A DNA stretch of 54,290 bases from Cellulomonas sp. URHD0024 (GCF_000426185.1 NZ_AUEW01000016.1:1-54290), one strand, 5' to 3'; positions 32,916 to 43,513 are shown, counted from the stretch's first letter. A program made the numbers and translations. Notes: a model not told the origin generated them from the sequence alone.

Positions 32916-33503
32916 ATGCCCCGAACGACTTCGGACGCCGTCCCGCACGGGCGGCTGCGAGCGCTCGAGCAGCCGGTCCTCGAGGCCGGCGCGTGCACGT
33001 TGCGGCCGTGGCGCGCCACTGACCGGGCGCAGGTGGTCGCGGCGTTCGCGGATCCGGACATCCAGCGCTGGCACGCACGCTCGATGACGCAGGACGAGGC
33101 GACCGCGTGGATCGCGCACTGGCCCGGGCGGTGGACCGAGGAGACCGGCGCCGGGTGGGCGCTGACGCTCCACGACGAACCGGTCGGCCAGATCAGCCTG
33201 CGGCACCTCAACCACGCGGACGGCATCACGGACGTGTCGTACTGGGTGGTCCCCGCCGCCCGCGGCAGGGGTGTCGCGAGCTCCGCACTGACCGCTCTGT
33301 CCGGCTGGGCGTTCGGCGTGCTCGGTGTGCACCGGATCTTCGTCGACCACTCGACGCGGAACCCCGCGTCCTGCGCGGTCGCGACGCGCGCCGGCTACCA
33401 GCTCGAGGGCACCAAGCGCGAGGACGCCCTGCACGCCGACGGCTGGCACGACATGCACACGCACTCGCGACTGGCGACGGACGGCACGGCACGGCCGCAC
33501 TGA
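32916..33503 (+). CDS. RimJ/RimL-type GNAT N-acetyltransferase
   Basis: 195 aa. LRPWRATDRAQVVAAFADPD at about 30-50, SYWVVPAARGRGVASSAL carrying the acetyl-CoA loop (R-x-x-G-x-G/A), then IFVDHSTRNPASCAVATRAG and DMHTHSRL, the RimJ/RimL-like end. It probably acetylates a protein N-terminus or small amine. Divergent from purD with a 70-nt gap. A hairpin follows before the convergent purA. Confidence 0.9.
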   Translation: MPRTTSDAVPHGRLRALEQPVLEAGACTLRPWRATDRAQVVAAFADPDIQRWHARSMTQDEATAWIAHWPGRWTEETGAGWALTLHDEPVGQISLRHLNHADGITDVSYWVVPAARGRGVASSALTALSGWAFGVLGVHRIFVDHSTRNPASCAVATRAGYQLEGTKREDALHADGWHDMHTHSRLATDGTARPH

Positions 33504-33514
33504 TCGCCCACCGG

Positions 33515-33533
33515 GCGGCCACGACCTGGCCGC
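33515..33533. terminator. Bidirectional hairpin between GNAT gene and purA
   Basis: GCGGCCA (33515-33521), loop CGACC, TGGCCGC (33527-33533): a perfect 7-bp stem midway between convergent stops (33503 and 33559). Confidence 0.6.
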
Positions 33534-33558
33534 GCTCGGGTCTCGACGCCCGAACCGC

Positions 33559-35175
<1,617 letters not shown>

Positions 35176-35604
35176 TCAGCGCAGGGCCGCGACCTCGTCG
35201 GCCGACGTGCCGCAGTCCACGAGGAACTGCAGGCAGCGCGCCGACTCGTCCGACTCCTCGATGGCCTCGGCCGCCTCCGACAGCGCCAGCAGCGCGCGCA
35301 GGAACCCCTGGTTGGGCACGTGGTCGGCGGGAACGGGCCCGCGACCCTTCCAGCCCGCGCGCCGCAAGGCGTCGAGGCCACGGTGGTAACCCGTTCGGGC
35401 GTAGGCGTAGGCAGCGATCGGGTCACCCTCGTCGGCGAGCGAGCTCTCGGCGAGGATCGCCCACACGAGCGACGACGCCGGGGCGGCCGGGACGGCCTCG
35501 CGCGGGGTGGAACCCGAGGTCAGCGCGTCGCGGGCGTCTGCGTCCGCCCCGTCGGCGGGCAGGAGGGTGGGCGCGGGTCCGTCCAGCAGGTTCTCGTGGC
35601 TCAT
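35176..35604 (-). CDS. DUF3151 family protein
   Basis: 142-aa cytoplasmic protein of unknown function, conserved in actinobacteria. The core PASSLVWAILAESSLADEGD, AYAYARTGYHRGLDALRRAG and WKGRGPVPADHVPNQGFLRA is diagnostic (mycobacterial counterpart Rv0360c). All-helical, TPR-like appearance. In mycobacteria it also lies between purA and fba. ATG 35604 starts MSHENLL; AAGACT lies 6 nt upstream. Confidence 0.92.
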   Translation of the reverse strand: MSHENLLDGPAPTLLPADGADADARDALTSGSTPREAVPAAPASSLVWAILAESSLADEGDPIAAYAYARTGYHRGLDALRRAGWKGRGPVPADHVPNQGFLRALLALSEAAEAIEESDESARCLQFLVDCGTSADEVAALR

Positions 35605-35740
35605 GCGGCCAGTCTTCCATTCCGGGTGCACGTCGCGGGGACCGCGATTACAGTCGTTCCGCCGACCTGGACCACTGTTCGGCAAGACGTACGGCGCGTA
35701 CCCCCTCTACGCGCTGCGCCCCCGACGACGGGTGGACCCG

Positions 35741-36112
35741 ATGATCGAGATCTCGACATCCTCAACGACGACGACCCTCACCATCGCCGGTGACCTGGAC
35801 CTGGGCGAACGCGACCAGTTCCCGGAGATCGCCGCGCGCGTGGTCGGCCTGCGTCACCAGCTCCTCATCGTGGACATGTGCGAGGTCAGCTTCATGGACT
35901 CGACCGGCGCCGCGTTCCTCATCTCGCTCGCAGACTCCAGCCGCAAGCGCGGCGGGGCGACCGTCCTGCGCGGCGCGGACCAGCGCGACCTGTTCGTCAT
36001 CGAGATCTGCGGCGCCCTGGACCTGTTCCGGATCGACTCGGACCACCACTGCGAGAACGGCTCGGCCGACTCGGGCTTCCGCCGCCCGGACGAGGCAGCG
36101 GCACCCCGCTAG
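35741..36112 (+). CDS. STAS-domain protein (anti-sigma factor antagonist-like)
   Basis: 123 aa. A single STAS domain with LTIAGDLDLGERDQFPEIA and the phosphorylation loop DMCEVSFMDSTGAAFLISL, where the Ser of MDSTG is the residue normally phosphorylated by an anti-sigma kinase. A short Asp/Arg-rich tail follows. Probably a partner-switch element working with the PP2C protein encoded convergently (stops share CTAG, 36109-36112). ATG 35741; a GTG three codons earlier is possible. Confidence 0.88.
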   Translation: MIEISTSSTTTTLTIAGDLDLGERDQFPEIAARVVGLRHQLLIVDMCEVSFMDSTGAAFLISLADSSRKRGGATVLRGADQRDLFVIEICGALDLFRIDSDHHCENGSADSGFRRPDEAAAPR

Positions 36113-38232
36113 GACGTCGAGTCCGGCAGCGACGACGGCCGCACCTTGGCCCACACCAGCTTGCCGCCGCGCGACTGCCGCCAGCCCCAGTCGGCCAGGC
36201 GCTCCACGATCTGCATGCCGAACCCGCCCACGCGTCCGGGGTGCCCGTCGGTGGTCACCGGCGGCGTCGGGTTCGCGTCCTCGACCTCGATGCGCAGGCC
36301 GTCTCCCGTGTCGTACAGCTGCAGGGACACGTGGCCGTACCCGTGCAGCACGGCATTGGCGACGAGCTCCGAGACGACCAGCTCGGCGTTCGCGGCGTCC
36401 GGGATCCCCCACGCGTGGCAGGTGCGCACGACCGCGTGCCGGGCTCGGCCGATCGACGCGGCCTCGCTCGGCAGCGACCATCGCCTGCGGCGCGGGCTGC
36501 GCACCTGCGACGAGCTGTCCTGCGGCGACGGCACGCGCACCACGACGACCGCGACGTCGTCCTCGGGGTGGTCGGCCAGCCGCGACAACAGCTCCTCGCC
36601 GACGCCGGCGGCGTCCAGCGCGGTGATCCCGGCGGCCACCGAGGAGAGCGCGGCGAGCCCCTCGCGAAGCCCGCGGTCCCGCCGCTCGATGAGCCCGTCC
36701 GTGTAGTAGAGCAGCACGTCGCCCGGCAGCAGGCGGGCCGCGCCCGTGGTGCGTGGCTTGGCCCCGAAGCCGATCAGTGACCCCCCGCCCTCGTCCAGCG
36801 CGGTCACGACGCCCCCGCGGACCAGGAGCGCCGGCAGGTGCCCCGCCCGCGAATAGTGCATCTCCCAAGCACCCTCGGAACGCGTCAGCGTGGACAGGAC
36901 GAGCCCGGCCGGTCGAGGGACGCGCATGCCGGCCACCAGCTGGTCGACCCGTTCGAGCACCGGGCCCGGGGTCGTGATGTCGAACATGTAGGACCGGACC
37001 ACCGACCGCAGCTGGCCCATCGCAGCCGCCGCCTCGACGTCGTGGCCCACCACGTCGCCGATGACCACGCCGACCACGTCGGTGGACACCTGCAGGACGT
37101 CGTACCAGTCGCCCCCGACCTGCGCGTTCTCCGAGTTCGGTGCGTAGTAGGTCCACACGTCGAGCCCGTCGACCTCCGCCTGCTCGGGCAGCATCGCCCG
37201 CTGCAGCGTCTCCGCCAGCCGGTGCTCACGCTCGTACAGCCGGGCGTTGTCGACGACCAGGCCGACGCGCCGCGCGGTGAGGTCCAGGACGGTGCGAGCC
37301 GACGGCTCGAGTCCTCGAACTCCCCCGGCGACGAAGACGGCGAGCACCCCGAGCACCCGACGGCGCCCGGGCAGCGCGAACACGACGACCTGCCCGTCCT
37401 GCGGCAGCGTGGGGCGCTCGTCGTCCGCCGCGTGCGCCCGGAGCTGCTCGGCGACGTGCTCCGCGAGCCAGCCGGACGCGCTGCCGGGCGCGTAGGGGCC
37501 CGCGAGGTCCAGGTCGAAGGGGCGGTCGTTCTGGCCGTCGAGGAGCAGCTGGACCGCGTCGCGGGCGCGCGGACGCAGCACGTTGCGGTGCCGCGCCCCG
37601 CGCCCCGACAGCACGTGTCCGGACACGATGCCGTCGGCCGGGCGCAGGCCACCGTCGTCGAGGTAGAACTGCGCCCAGCCGGCCACCGCACGGCACAGCA
37701 TCGCCGCGATCTCGCGCAGCGCGTGCGGGTCGTCGACGTCCATGAGGAGGTCGGACACCTGCGCGATCAGTCCGAGGCTGCGGCGCTCGCGGCGCTCCGC
37801 CTCGACCAGGGCTGCCTGCTCCGCATCGTGCGTGAGCTGTTCGGTGAGGTCCTGCAGCGCGACGACCCAGTGCGTGACGACGTCGCCCGAGCGCACCGGC
37901 GACAGCACCGCCCTGCAGGTGAGCCGCGACCCGTCCGCCCGTCTCAGGGTGAGGGTCTTCGAGACCTCCCGGCCCGTGGCCATCGCGTCCTCGATCTCGC
38001 CGACGTCCTGCGGACCGAGCGCCGAGTCGCCGAGGACGTCCTCCTGGCGACGGCGCGCCTCGGCGACCCCGTACCCGGTGACCTTCTCGTAGGCGGCGTT
38101 GACCCACACGACCGGCATGCCCTCCGCGGCGGCGTCCAGCAGCGCGATGGGGACGGCTGTGGCCCGCAGTGCCCGGTCGCGCAGCTCGACGAGGGCGCGA
38201 TCGGGTATCTCTGGCCCAGGGGGATTGACCAC
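36109..38232 (-). CDS. PAS-GAF-PP2C (RsbU-like)-HATPase signalling protein
   Basis: About 707 aa and four modules. PAS at about 20-140 (VPIALLDAAAEGMPVVWVN; ADGSRLTCRAVLSPV). GAF at about 160-330. SpoIIE/RsbU phosphatase at about 345-570, with LQRAMLPEQAEVDGLDV, ENAQVGGDWYDVLQ, GDVVGHDVEAAAAMGQLRSV and the Asp pair in HPEDDVAVVVVR. RsbW-type HATPase at about 590-705 with ELVVSELVANAVLHGYG and GFGMQIVERLADWGW. One protein thus carries both kinase-like and phosphatase halves of a partner switch, with STAS genes on either side as likely substrates. GTG 38232 has GGAGG 6 nt upstream, better than GTG 38238, which touches it. Confidence 0.93.
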   Translation of the reverse strand: MVNPPGPEIPDRALVELRDRALRATAVPIALLDAAAEGMPVVWVNAAYEKVTGYGVAEARRRQEDVLGDSALGPQDVGEIEDAMATGREVSKTLTLRRADGSRLTCRAVLSPVRSGDVVTHWVVALQDLTEQLTHDAEQAALVEAERRERRSLGLIAQVSDLLMDVDDPHALREIAAMLCRAVAGWAQFYLDDGGLRPADGIVSGHVLSGRGARHRNVLRPRARDAVQLLLDGQNDRPFDLDLAGPYAPGSASGWLAEHVAEQLRAHAADDERPTLPQDGQVVVFALPGRRRVLGVLAVFVAGGVRGLEPSARTVLDLTARRVGLVVDNARLYEREHRLAETLQRAMLPEQAEVDGLDVWTYYAPNSENAQVGGDWYDVLQVSTDVVGVVIGDVVGHDVEAAAAMGQLRSVVRSYMFDITTPGPVLERVDQLVAGMRVPRPAGLVLSTLTRSEGAWEMHYSRAGHLPALLVRGGVVTALDEGGGSLIGFGAKPRTTGAARLLPGDVLLYYTDGLIERRDRGLREGLAALSSVAAGITALDAAGVGEELLSRLADHPEDDVAVVVVRVPSPQDSSSQVRSPRRRRWSLPSEAASIGRARHAVVRTCHAWGIPDAANAELVVSELVANAVLHGYGHVSLQLYDTGDGLRIEVEDANPTPPVTTDGHPGRVGGFGMQIVERLADWGWRQSRGGKLVWAKVRPSSLPDSTS

Positions 38233-38318
38233 TACCACCTCCGATCGTCTAGCGTTCCGACCAGGTCAGTCGTGAGGATGCAGCGGTCTGTCCGGTTGTC
38301 CGACACCGAAGGAGCGCC

Positions 38319-38720
38319 GTGCGCGACGGTAACAGCACGATCCCCGACGGGCCCGCGGGGGCTCAGGGCGCAGGGATCACCGGTGAGCCGGGCGCAGTTC
38401 ACGTCATCGTCGGTACCGAGTCGACACGCATCGTGCTCTCCGGCGAGGTCGACGCCGACCTCGGTGCCGAGCTGCAGGAGGCCACCGCCGAGGCCGAGCA
38501 GGTCGGCCTCCCGATCGAGGTCGACGCCCATCACGTGACGTTCATGGACTCGTCGGGCGTCGCGTTCCTCGCCCGGCTGTCCATCCGGTCGCAGCACCGC
38601 GTCCGCATGATCCGCGTACCCCCGCACGTGAAGTTCCTGCTGGACGTCACGCGGATCGGCGAGCTCCTCGACGTCGTCGAGACGGACGACGGGGCCGAAT
38701 TCCAGCCCGTCAAGGAATGA
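38319..38720 (+). CDS. STAS-domain protein (anti-sigma factor antagonist-like)
   Basis: 133 aa. A disordered N-terminus of about 25 residues, then a STAS domain with RIVLSGEVDADLGAELQEAT and VDAHHVTFMDSSGVAFLARL; the Ser of MDSSG is the expected phosphosite. GTG 38319 has AAGGAG 4 nt upstream. Divergent from the PP2C protein with an 86-nt gap, so the two are likely to be co-regulated and the phosphatase probably acts on this protein. A strong hairpin follows. Confidence 0.9.
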   Translation: MRDGNSTIPDGPAGAQGAGITGEPGAVHVIVGTESTRIVLSGEVDADLGAELQEATAEAEQVGLPIEVDAHHVTFMDSSGVAFLARLSIRSQHRVRMIRVPPHVKFLLDVTRIGELLDVVETDDGAEFQPVKE

Positions 38721-38758
38721 CGAAAGGGCCTCCCGGGGAATCCCGAGAGGCCCTTTCG
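38721..38758. terminator. Strong bidirectional terminator
   Basis: A 12-bp perfect stem CGAAAGGGCCTC/GAGGCCCTTTCG with a nested CGGG-GAAT-CCCG inner hairpin; A/T runs at both bases give each strand a short U tract. It lies between convergent STAS (stop 38720) and fba (stop 38766). Confidence 0.9.
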
Positions 38759-38765
38759 ACGAGGA

Positions 38766-39791
38766 TCAGGCGCTGAGCGACTGCCCGGCCGAGCGGAGCT
38801 GACGGCTCGCCTCGGCGATGCGGGCGGCCATGCCGGCCTCGGCCAGCTTGCCCCAGGCGCGCGGGTCGTAGGCCTTCTTGTTGCCCACCTCGCCGTCGAC
38901 CTTGAGCACGCCGTCGTAGTTGCGGAAGAAGTGGTCCGCGACCGGCCGGCTGTACGCGTACTGCGTGTCCGTGTCGATGTTCATCTTGATGACGCCGTTG
39001 TCGACAGCCTCGGAGATCTCGGCCTCGGTGGAGCCGGAGCCGCCGTGGAACACCAGGTCGAACGGGTTCTCGACGCCGATCGCGTCGCCGACGGCCTTCT
39101 GGATCTCGGCGAGGATCGAGGGCCGCAGCTTGACCGCGCCGGGCTTGTAGACGCCGTGCACGTTGCCGAACGTCAGGGCGGTCAGGTAGCGGCCCTTCTC
39201 GCCGGCGCCGAGCGCCTTGACCGTCGCCAGGCCGTCCTCGACGGTCGTGTACAGCTTGTCGTTGATCTCGGCGGTGTGGCCGTCCTCCTCGCCACCGACC
39301 ACGCCGACCTCGATCTCGAGGATCGTGCGGGCCTGGCGCGAGAGCTCGAGCAGCTCCTCGGCGATGACCAGGTTCTCGTCCAGCGGCACGGACGAGCCGT
39401 CCCACATGTGCGACTGGAACGTCGGGAGCTTGCCGGCCTTGACCTGCTCGATCTCGAGGGCCAGCAGCGGGCGGACCCAGGAGTCGAGGTTCTGCTTGGC
39501 GCAGTGGTCGGTGTGCAGCGCCACGGTGATCGGGTAGCCCTTGGCCACCTCGGCCGCGTAGGCCGCGAGCGCCAGCGAGCCGGAGACGCGGTCCTTCACG
39601 GTCGAGCCGGCCGCGTACTCGGCGCCGCCGACGGAAACCTGGATGATGCCGTCCGAGCCGGCCTCCGCGAAGCCCTGCAGGGCGGCGGTGACGGACTGCG
39701 AGGACGTGACGTTCACGGCCGGGTAGGCGAACTTGCCTGCCTTGGCCCGGTCGATCATCTCGGCGTAGACCTCGGGGGTGGCGATGGCCAT
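38766..39791 (-). CDS. fba: Class II fructose-bisphosphate aldolase
   Basis: 341-aa zinc aldolase of glycolysis/gluconeogenesis. The metal-site motif VALHTDHCAK (about 92-101), EIEVGVVGGEEDG, LTFGNVHGVYKPG and LVFHGGSGSTEAEI are the class II set. ATG 39791 (MAIATPEVY) has AGGAG 9 nt upstream; the ATG three codons earlier (MLHM) is nearer to that site and less likely. The methyltransferase gene lies upstream on the same strand with a 148-nt gap. Confidence 0.97.
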   Translation of the reverse strand: MAIATPEVYAEMIDRAKAGKFAYPAVNVTSSQSVTAALQGFAEAGSDGIIQVSVGGAEYAAGSTVKDRVSGSLALAAYAAEVAKGYPITVALHTDHCAKQNLDSWVRPLLALEIEQVKAGKLPTFQSHMWDGSSVPLDENLVIAEELLELSRQARTILEIEVGVVGGEEDGHTAEINDKLYTTVEDGLATVKALGAGEKGRYLTALTFGNVHGVYKPGAVKLRPSILAEIQKAVGDAIGVENPFDLVFHGGSGSTEAEISEAVDNGVIKMNIDTDTQYAYSRPVADHFFRNYDGVLKVDGEVGNKKAYDPRAWGKLAEAGMAARIAEASRQLRSAGQSLSA

Positions 39792-39939
39792 GTGCAGCAT
39801 CTCCTGCGCGCTAGAGGGGGGGTATCGCACCGATTCTGGCACGATTCGCGGTTCGGCCGGTGGGGCCATTGGTCCCGTGGACATCTCGGGTGGTCGTCGG
39901 CGGGGCCCCCGCGCCGAAGCATCGCGACGGTCGCCCTGG

Positions 39940-40554
39940 TCAGACCGGCGATGGTCCCGCGTGCTGGGCGATCCAGGCATGCATGGCGATGGCCGCGGCG
40001 GCGCCCGCGTTGATCGAGCGCGTGGAGCCGAACTGGGCGATGTGCAGGACGTCGACGGCGGCGGCCCGAGCCTCGTCGGAAAGGCCGACCGACTCCTGCC
40101 CGAACAGGAGCACGCACGCGCGCGGCAGGGGGTAGCCCTCCAGCGGCACGGAGCCGGGCAGGTTGTCGACGCCGAGGACGGGGATGCCCGCCGACGACGC
40201 CCACGCGAGCAGCTCGTCGACCGTCGGGTGGTGCCGCACGTGCTGGTAGCGGTCCGTGACCATGGCCCCGCGACGGTTCCACCGGCGGTTGCCGACGATG
40301 TGCACCTCGGCGGCCAGGAACGCGTTGGCCGTGCGGACCACCGAGCCGATGTTGAGGTCGTGCGCCCAGTTCTCGATGGCGACGTGGAACGGGTGCCGGC
40401 GGGTGTCCAGGTCGGCGACGATCGCCTCCAGCGACCAGTACCGGTACCGGTCGACGACGTTGCGCCGGTCGCCGTGCGTCAGCAGCTCCGGGTCGTAGCG
40501 CTCGTCCGAGGGCCACTCGCCCTGCCACGGCCCGACGCCGACCTCGTCTTCCAC
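39940..40554 (-). CDS. SpoU/TrmH-family RNA 2'-O-methyltransferase
   Basis: About 204 aa. All three SpoU motifs are present: NIGSVVRTANAFLAAEVHIV (motif 1), CVLLFGQESVGLSDEA (motif 2) and AQFGSTRSINAGAAAAIAMH (motif 3). It methylates a ribose in rRNA or tRNA; which site is unknown. GTG 40554 is preferred to GTG 40584 because TACGGT lies exactly 6 nt upstream, the leaderless pattern of this region. Divergent from dedA. Confidence 0.92.
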   Translation of the reverse strand: MEDEVGVGPWQGEWPSDERYDPELLTHGDRRNVVDRYRYWSLEAIVADLDTRRHPFHVAIENWAHDLNIGSVVRTANAFLAAEVHIVGNRRWNRRGAMVTDRYQHVRHHPTVDELLAWASSAGIPVLGVDNLPGSVPLEGYPLPRACVLLFGQESVGLSDEARAAAVDVLHIAQFGSTRSINAGAAAAIAMHAWIAQHAGPSPV

Positions 40555-40560
40555 GGCGTC

Positions 40561-40618
40561 ACCGTAGTGGCACGGACCGCCCACTCATCGGAAACCCCCA
40601 GGATTCGCCCCGTACCCT
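40561..40618. promoter_or_regulatory. Divergent leaderless promoters of trmH-like gene and dedA
   Basis: Minus: TACGGT (40566-40561), 6 nt before GTG 40554. Plus: TACCCT (40613-40618), 7 nt before ATG 40626. The two -10 elements are about 46 bp apart. Confidence 0.45.
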
Positions 40619-40625
40619 GGAGCAC

Positions 40626-41411
40626 ATGCTGACGAACGCCTTCGCCGCCGCCCTGCCCATCCTGGGGTCGGCGCACGCGTCCATCACCGACTTCCTGAAC
40701 GCCGAGACGCTGATCGAGAAGTTCGGGCCGTGGGTGCTCCTCGGCATCATGGTCGTGATCTTCGTCGAGGTCGGACTGCTGTTCCCGATCCTGCCGGGCG
40801 ACTCGCTGCTGTTCACGGCGGGTGCGGTCGTCGCGGTCGCCGGCAACCCCGACGCCGACCTCTACAACCCGCACCTGAAGATCGGCATCGCGCCCTTGGT
40901 GGCGCTGCTGATCGTCGCCGCCTACGCCGGCACGCAGACCGGGTACCTCATCGGGCGGACGGCCGGCCCCAAGGTGTTCGCCCGGGAGGACTCCCGGTTC
41001 TTCAAGCAGAAGTACATCGACCAGACCTATGCCTACTTCGACAGGTACGGCGGCCGGACGCTCGTGGTGGCGCAGTTCATCCCGTTCGTGCGCACGTACG
41101 CGTCCGTCGCGGCAGGCGTCGGGAAGATGAAGTACCGCCACTTCGCGCTCTGGAACCTGCTCGGCGTGGTGCTCTGGGCGGGCGGCGTGACGCTCCTGGG
41201 CTACCTGTTGGGCAACATCAGCTTCATCGCGAAGAACATCGAGGCGCTCCTCGTCCTGGTGGTCTTCTTCTCGGTGCTGCCGATCCTGGTCGAGGTGTGG
41301 CGCAAGCGTCGGCGGGCCAAGAAGGGCCTCGGGGTCGCCGAGGTTCGCGACGAGCGGTACGACCAGCAGGCCGAGCGGGACGAGGTCGACAAGAAGGCCT
41401 TCGGCGCATGA
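40626..41411 (+). CDS. DedA-family membrane protein
   Basis: 261-aa DedA/VTT protein, a family of proton-coupled lipid-handling flippases or transporters. FGPWVLLGIMVVIFVEVGL, PILPGDSLLFTAGAV, the re-entrant block GYLIGRTAGPKVF and FIPFVRTYASVAAGVGKMKY (conserved Arg) are present, with TM helices at the C-terminal end and a basic tail. Mycobacterial fba neighbourhoods also contain a dedA gene. ATGA overlap with the HAD gene downstream. Confidence 0.93.
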   Translation: MLTNAFAAALPILGSAHASITDFLNAETLIEKFGPWVLLGIMVVIFVEVGLLFPILPGDSLLFTAGAVVAVAGNPDADLYNPHLKIGIAPLVALLIVAAYAGTQTGYLIGRTAGPKVFAREDSRFFKQKYIDQTYAYFDRYGGRTLVVAQFIPFVRTYASVAAGVGKMKYRHFALWNLLGVVLWAGGVTLLGYLLGNISFIAKNIEALLVLVVFFSVLPILVEVWRKRRRAKKGLGVAEVRDERYDQQAERDEVDKKAFGA

Positions 41412-42193
41412 CGCACCACGGCCCGCGCGAGATCCGCTCGTGGCTGTCGGACATGGACGGCGTGCTCGTGCACGAGGGCGCCGCGATCCCCGGCGCCGCC
41501 GAGTTCGTGCGCGCGCTGCGCGACGGGGAGCGACCGTTCCTGGTCCTGACCAACAACTCGATCTTCACGCCCCGGGACCTGCGCGCGCGGCTCGTCGGCT
41601 CCGGCATCGACCTGCCCGAGGACGCGATCTGGACCTCCGCACTGGCCACGGCGCAGTTCCTGACGGACCAGATGCCCGGCGGGTCCGCGTACGTGATCGG
41701 CGAGTCCGGGCTGACGACGGCCCTGTACGAGGCCGGCTACACGCTCACGTCGTCGGACCCGAACTTCGTGGTGCTCGGTGAGACGCGCACGTACTCGTTC
41801 GAGGCGATCACCCAGGCCGTCCGGCTGATCCAGGGCGGCGCGCGGTTCATCGCCACCAACCCCGACGTCACCGGTCCGAGCCGTGACGGCGACCTGCCGG
41901 CCACCGGTGCGGTCGCGGCCATGATCTCCGCGGCCACCGGGCGGCAGCCCTACTTCGTCGGCAAGCCCAACCCCATGATGATCCGCAGCGCGCTGAACCG
42001 GATCGACGCCCACTCCGAGACGACCGTCATGGTCGGCGACCGGATGGACACCGACGTGGTCGCCGGGATCGAGGCCGGCCTGCGCACCTTCCTGGTGCTC
42101 TCGGGCTCCACCCAACGGACCGACGTCGAGCGTTTCCCGTTCCGGCCCAGCGAGATCGTCGACTCGGTCCAGGACCTCGTCGGCCGGATCTGA
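41408..42193 (+). CDS. HAD-IIA sugar-phosphatase-like hydrolase (NagD type)
   Basis: 261 aa. Motif I WLSDMDGVLV (nucleophile Asp), motif II VLTNNS, and motif III/IV VGKPNPMMI and MVGDRMDTDVVAGIEAGL; a C2 cap lies between. Acts on phosphorylated small molecules; the natural substrate is unknown. Translationally coupled to dedA by a 4-nt overlap. Convergent to lemA with a short gap. Confidence 0.92.
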   Translation: MTHHGPREIRSWLSDMDGVLVHEGAAIPGAAEFVRALRDGERPFLVLTNNSIFTPRDLRARLVGSGIDLPEDAIWTSALATAQFLTDQMPGGSAYVIGESGLTTALYEAGYTLTSSDPNFVVLGETRTYSFEAITQAVRLIQGGARFIATNPDVTGPSRDGDLPATGAVAAMISAATGRQPYFVGKPNPMMIRSALNRIDAHSETTVMVGDRMDTDVVAGIEAGLRTFLVLSGSTQRTDVERFPFRPSEIVDSVQDLVGRI

Positions 42194-42201
42194 ACGACGC
42201 G

Positions 42202-42780
42202 TCAGAAGCTGACGGTCGGCGCCTGGCGCACCTGCGGGTCCTCGGCCTCGAAGTACTCGGCGCGCTCGAAGTTGAACATGTTCGCGACGATGTTCGACGG
42301 GAACGACTCGACCTTCGTGTTCAGCGTCCGCACGTTCGCGTTGTAGAACCGGCGGCCCGCGGCGATGCGGTCCTCGGTGTTGGTCAGCTCGGTCTGGAGC
42401 TGCTGGAAGTTCTCGCTGGCCCGCAGGACGGGGTAGGCCTCGGCGACGGCGAACAACCGGCCGAGCGCCTGGGTCAGCTGGTTCTCCTGCTGCGCCTGCT
42501 GGGCGGGGCTGGCGCCGGGGGCGGCGGCGGCGGAGCGGGCCCGCGCGACCTCGTCGAACACCGCCCGCTCGTGGGCCGCGTAGCCCTTCACGGACTCGAC
42601 GAGGTTCGGGATGAGGTCGTGGCGCCGGTTGAGCTCGACGTCGATCTGACGCCAGGCCTCCTGCACCAGGTTCCGCACGCGGACCAGCCCGTTGTACATC
42701 GCGACGAACCAGATCAGCGCGATGACGGCGACGAGGATGACGACGACGAGCACGATGATCAGGACGCTGGCTACATTCAC
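42202..42780 (-). CDS. lemA: LemA-family protein
   Basis: 192 aa. One N-terminal TM helix (about 5-28), then long helices: YNGLVRVRNLVQEAWRQIDV, ELNRRHDLIPNLVESVKGYA, ENQLTQALGRLFAVAEAYP and RRFYNANVRTLNTKVESFPS, the LemA signature. Membrane-anchored with the helical body probably outside; role unknown. GTG 42780 has GGAGGA about 6 nt upstream. It follows the gene at 42822 by 41 nt on the same strand. Confidence 0.95.
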   Translation of the reverse strand: MNVASVLIIVLVVVILVAVIALIWFVAMYNGLVRVRNLVQEAWRQIDVELNRRHDLIPNLVESVKGYAAHERAVFDEVARARSAAAAPGASPAQQAQQENQLTQALGRLFAVAEAYPVLRASENFQQLQTELTNTEDRIAAGRRFYNANVRTLNTKVESFPSNIVANMFNFERAEYFEAEDPQVRQAPTVSF

Positions 42781-42821
42781 GTGGTTCCTCCGTGGACGGT
42801 CCGGTAGGGAAAGCGTATCGG

Positions 42822-43508
42822 TCAGAGGGGCGACATCTGCGGGTCGAACCCGTGGTCGAGCCACACGTGCCGCGGGATCGACCGGACGATCGAGCTCAGC
42901 AGGGCGAGCCGCGACGCCAGCCGGTCGAGGTCGGTGGAACCGGTCGCCCAGGTCAGGATCCAGGTGCCCTCGATCCGCCACGACGAGCCGAGAGCGTCGT
43001 CGCGGAGCATCCGTTCCATCAGGCGCGGGTGCACGATCGCGTGGGCCACCCGCGGGTCCGACGACGCCACGCGGAAGGCCCTGTTGAAGTCGTCCGACTC
43101 GAACTGGATGTCCTGCGCGCCCACCAGCTTGGCGAGCTTGGCGCCGAACCCGTCGGGCGTGAGCTCGACCGTCGGCAGAGCGGCGGGCAGCACCATGGCG
43201 ACGACGTGCGCGGTGTGCGTCGTCGAATCGCGACCGCTGCCGGTGGTCCAGCGGTACGTGAACGAGAGCGCCGAGAGTCGCTCGAACCGGCCGGCCAGCA
43301 CCTCGGTGGCCTTCTTCGCGTGGCCGACGCCGAACGGCTGCATGCGGGAGAAGTCGACGAGAGACCGGTCGCTCGTCGCGTAGGTCCAGCCGTTGGCCGA
43401 CGCCCAGACCCGGAGCCGCTCGATCCGTTTGCGCGACGCCCACCACCCGAGCGCGGCGAACGCGACGAGGCCGCTGGCGAAGAGGACGAAGAGGGCCTCG
43501 ACGCCCAC
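42822..43508 (-). CDS. Membrane-anchored DUF3137-like protein
   Basis: 228 aa. One TM helix at about 3-24 (VLFASGLVAFAALGWW) followed by a basic stretch and a soluble domain (RLSALSFTYRWTTGSG; QFESDDFNRAFRVASSDPRV; HPRLMERML). The domain resembles DUF3137-type proteins often coded next to LemA, which is the downstream neighbour. Function unknown. GTG 43508 lies 5 nt after the pyrE stop, so pyrE, this gene and lemA probably share a transcript. Confidence 0.8.
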   Translation of the reverse strand: MGVEALFVLFASGLVAFAALGWWASRKRIERLRVWASANGWTYATSDRSLVDFSRMQPFGVGHAKKATEVLAGRFERLSALSFTYRWTTGSGRDSTTHTAHVVAMVLPAALPTVELTPDGFGAKLAKLVGAQDIQFESDDFNRAFRVASSDPRVAHAIVHPRLMERMLRDDALGSSWRIEGTWILTWATGSTDLDRLASRLALLSSIVRSIPRHVWLDHGFDPQMSPL

Positions 43509-43513
43509 GGGGG

